7,296 nt of DNA, taken from Planctomycetota bacterium (lineage in GTDB: Bacteria; Planctomycetota; UBA1135; GCA-002686595). Positions 5,724 to 7,296 of this stretch are shown here, in pieces (within the stretch, counting starts at the first letter, position 1; each line of letters opens with the position of its first letter). The notes beneath the pieces were generated by a model that worked only from the letters and a program-made list of their open reading frames with translations, did not search any database and was not told where the DNA came from. Position numbers and translations under genes: made by a program. The stretch spans positions 1 through 7,296 of the forward strand of contig JAQBVH010000153.1 in assembly GCA_027623615.1 (NCBI GenBank). Direction: 5' to 3'.

Positions 5724-7039
5724 GCCCCCGCCTCCTGGGCGCCGGCGATCAGCGCCATGAGCTCACGCGTCTCGTCGAGGCTGCACAGCTCGCTGGTTGC
5801 CTGACGCAGGAAGGCCTGGATCGCGGGCAGCCGCAGCAGGGCCCGGTCGAGGCGCGGGTTCGCGCCTTCGCGATAGGCGCCGATGTCGACCAGGTCGCGC
5901 CCGCTCTTGTAGGTGGCGAGGTCGGCGCGCAGCGCACCTGCGCACGCCAGGTGGCCCTCGTCGGCGAGGTTCGGCATCAAGCGCGACAGGCTCTCGAGCA
6001 CGTCGATTGCCGGGTAGTGACCCTCCGACGCGAGCTCGCGCGAGAGGAACACGTGTCCGTCGAGCAGGCCGCGCAGGGTGTCGGCGACCGGTTCGTGGTG
6101 GTCGTCACCCTCGAGCAGCACGGTCAGCAGTCCCGTGATGCTGCCCTTCTCGGTGCGCCCGAGGCGCTCGACGAGCTTGGGCACGGTGGCGAAGAAGCTG
6201 GGCGGGAAGCCGCGCACGGTCGGCGGCTCGCCGGCGGCCAGGCCGATCTCACGTGAGGCGTGGGCGAAGCGGGTGACCGAGTCGAGGACGAGCAGGACCT
6301 CGAGGCCCTGGTCACGGAAGTGCTCGGCCACGGTGATCGCGACGAAGGGCGCCAGGAAGCGCTCGATCGGCGGACGGTCGGAGGTGGCGACGACGAGGAC
6401 GCTGCGCTTCAGGCCCTCCTCGCCGAGCACCTCGCGTCGGAAGTCCTGGACCTCACGGCCGCGCTCGCCGACCAGGCAGACGACGACCACGTCGGCGTCG
6501 GTGCCGCGCGTGACCTGTCCGAGCAGGGTCGACTTGCCGACCCCGGAGCCGGCGAAGATGCCGAGGCGCTGGCCACGGCCGAGGGTGCTGAAGCCGTCGA
6601 TGGCGCGCACGCCGGTGGTCAGCGGCGTGTCGATGGTCGGGCGCGAGAGGGGCGCCGGCGCTTCGCGGCGCACGGGGCGCGGCAGACCGCCCAGGAGGCT
6701 CGGGCCAGCGTCGATGGGCTCGCCGAACCCATCCAGGGTACGACCGAGGACCTCGTCGGAGACGGAGATGGAGAAGGGGCGCTCGAGGGCGTAGACCGGC
6801 TGTCCCGGCGCGATGCCGACCACGTCGCCGTGGGGCATCAGCAGGGTGCGCGTGCCGCGGAAGCCCACGACCTCCGCGTCGATCGTGCCGTCGCGGAGCT
6901 CGATGCGGCAGACCTCGCCGACCGCGGCGGGGATGCCCTCGGCCTCGACGATCACGCCGGAGACCTCCTCGATGCGGCCGCGGAAGTGCGGCTTGCTGGC
7001 GCGGGCGACGATCTCGCGGGAGCGGTCGAGGGAGATCAC
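5720..7039 (-). CDS. fliI: Flagellar export ATPase FliI
   Basis: FliI is the cytoplasmic hexameric ATPase of the flagellar type III export apparatus, related to F1-ATPase beta subunits. The 439-residue product is complete and of normal length. It has an N-terminal beta-barrel domain (about 20-90), then the linker LGRTLDGFGEPID (98-110). The ATPase core has Walker A AGSGVGKST (163-171, K169), catalytic E192 in GERGREVQDF, and Walker B LLVLDSVTRF (249-258, D253). The FliI-type loop EGDDHHEPVADT (310-321) and SRELASEGHYPAIDVLESLSRL (333-354) follow. The C-terminal helical domain holds YKSGRDLVDIGAYREGANP (377-395). All catalytic residues are intact. The start is GTG, supported by GAGGAG (7048-7053) 8 nt upstream and by a GTGA overlap with the fliH stop. 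Very secure. Confidence 0.98.
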   Translation of the reverse strand: MISLDRSREIVARASKPHFRGRIEEVSGVIVEAEGIPAAVGEVCRIELRDGTIDAEVVGFRGTRTLLMPHGDVVGIAPGQPVYALERPFSISVSDEVLGRTLDGFGEPIDAGPSLLGGLPRPVRREAPAPLSRPTIDTPLTTGVRAIDGFSTLGRGQRLGIFAGSGVGKSTLLGQVTRGTDADVVVVCLVGERGREVQDFRREVLGEEGLKRSVLVVATSDRPPIERFLAPFVAITVAEHFRDQGLEVLLVLDSVTRFAHASREIGLAAGEPPTVRGFPPSFFATVPKLVERLGRTEKGSITGLLTVLLEGDDHHEPVADTLRGLLDGHVFLSRELASEGHYPAIDVLESLSRLMPNLADEGHLACAGALRADLATYKSGRDLVDIGAYREGANPRLDRALLRLPAIQAFLRQATSELCSLDETRELMALIAGAQEAGA

Positions 7040-7296
7040 TCGCTCAGCTCCTCGAGCAGCTGCTCGCGAATGCTCTCGAGGCTGCCCTCGACGTCGCGCA
7101 CCAGGAGGCCGCGCGGCGTGCTCAGGTGCACGTCACCGCGGGCCAGGTTCGGATCGACGGCGAGGTGCGTGCCGGTACGGAAGGTCGTGCCCTGCAACGC
7201 CGCGTGATCCTCGGGATGCAGGTGCACGGTGACCTCACCGCGTCCGACACCCGCGTCCGCCAGCGCGCCGCGAACGACTCGCTCCAGGTCGTAGTC
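7036..7296 (-). CDS. fliH: Flagellar assembly protein FliH (C-terminal part only; 5' end outside the window)
   Basis: FliH is the dimeric peripheral-stalk protein that binds and restrains FliI and links it to FliN in the C-ring. The frame is open from the right edge, giving 86 C-terminal residues. They include GEVTVHLHPEDHAALQ, the FliH/HrpE pattern of a beta strand followed by a NPxD-like turn. LAVDPNLARGDVHLSTPRGL follows, matching the family's DpxLxxGdv.v.t..G segment. A final helix (SLESIREQLLEELSE) completes the protein, as in vacuolar-type ATPase E subunits and FliH. The stop overlaps the GTG start of fliI. A shorter start at an internal GTG or ATG is not plausible, because the conserved domain begins upstream of the visible part. 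Confidence 0.9.
   Translation of the reverse strand, partial: DYDLERVVRGALADAGVGRGEVTVHLHPEDHAALQGTTFRTGTHLAVDPNLARGDVHLSTPRGLLVRDVEGSLESIREQLLEELSE
7048..7053 (-). promoter_or_regulatory. Ribosome binding site supporting the GTG start of fliI
   Basis: GAGGAG on the minus strand lies 8 nt before the GTG at 7039-7037, within the last codons of fliH. It supports the GTG as the true fliI start and implies coupling of fliH and fliI translation. Confidence 0.7.

Noticed and set aside
6260..7207. Plus-strand open frame of 315 codons opposite fliI
   Set aside because: It is fully antisense to the conserved FliI ATPase core and its translation shows no family motif.

Overview
The window is one strand of a flagellar operon. 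All ten genes lie on the minus strand, so the operon reads from high to low coordinates: fliH (only its 3' end, entering at the right edge), fliI, fliJ, a motE/flbB-like gene, motA, motB, a second motB-like gene, fliL, fliM and fliN (cut off at the left edge, probably only 10-20 codons short of its end). Genes fill the window except for a 123-bp gap before motA and a 36-bp gap before fliM. Several neighbours overlap by four bases (GTGA at fliH/fliI, ATGA at fliI/fliJ, fliJ/motE and motB/motB2), as expected for translational coupling.

The sequence is GC-rich throughout, and its long plus-strand open frames are antisense shadows. The host is a flagellated bacterium with a peptidoglycan wall and probably a Gram-negative envelope. 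The MotA/MotB pair resembles the PomA/PomB and spirochaete branch rather than the enteric one. The order fliH-fliI-fliJ-flbB/motE ... motA-motB-fliL-fliM-fliN recalls the large spirochaete flagellar operons, but with the fliK-flgD-flgE-flbD block absent between motE and motA. High GC and the unusual FliL and FliM argue against a spirochaete or an ordinary gammaproteobacterium. A deep-branching high-GC phylum (planctomycete, Krumholzibacteria-like, Gemmatimonadota or similar) is possible, but the window does not settle it.

The genes form three working blocks. 7296-5280 encodes the export ATPase complex: FliH (peripheral stalk and regulator), FliI (ATPase) and FliJ (central stalk). 5283-1379 encodes the stator and its accessories: the MotE-like membrane coiled-coil protein, MotA, two MotB-type proteins and FliL, which in other bacteria forms a ring around the stator. 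1342-1 encodes the rotor switch and C-ring: FliM and FliN.

The most unusual part is the stator block. A single motA is followed by two overlapping motB genes. Both proteins keep the ion-binding Asp at residue 28, but the second has lost key residues of the peptidoglycan-binding site. FliL carries about 100 extra C-terminal residues, and FliM lacks the GGxG motif of its middle domain. The gap before motA holds a strong stem-loop and a possible sigma-28-type promoter, suggesting that the stator genes can be transcribed separately from the export genes.
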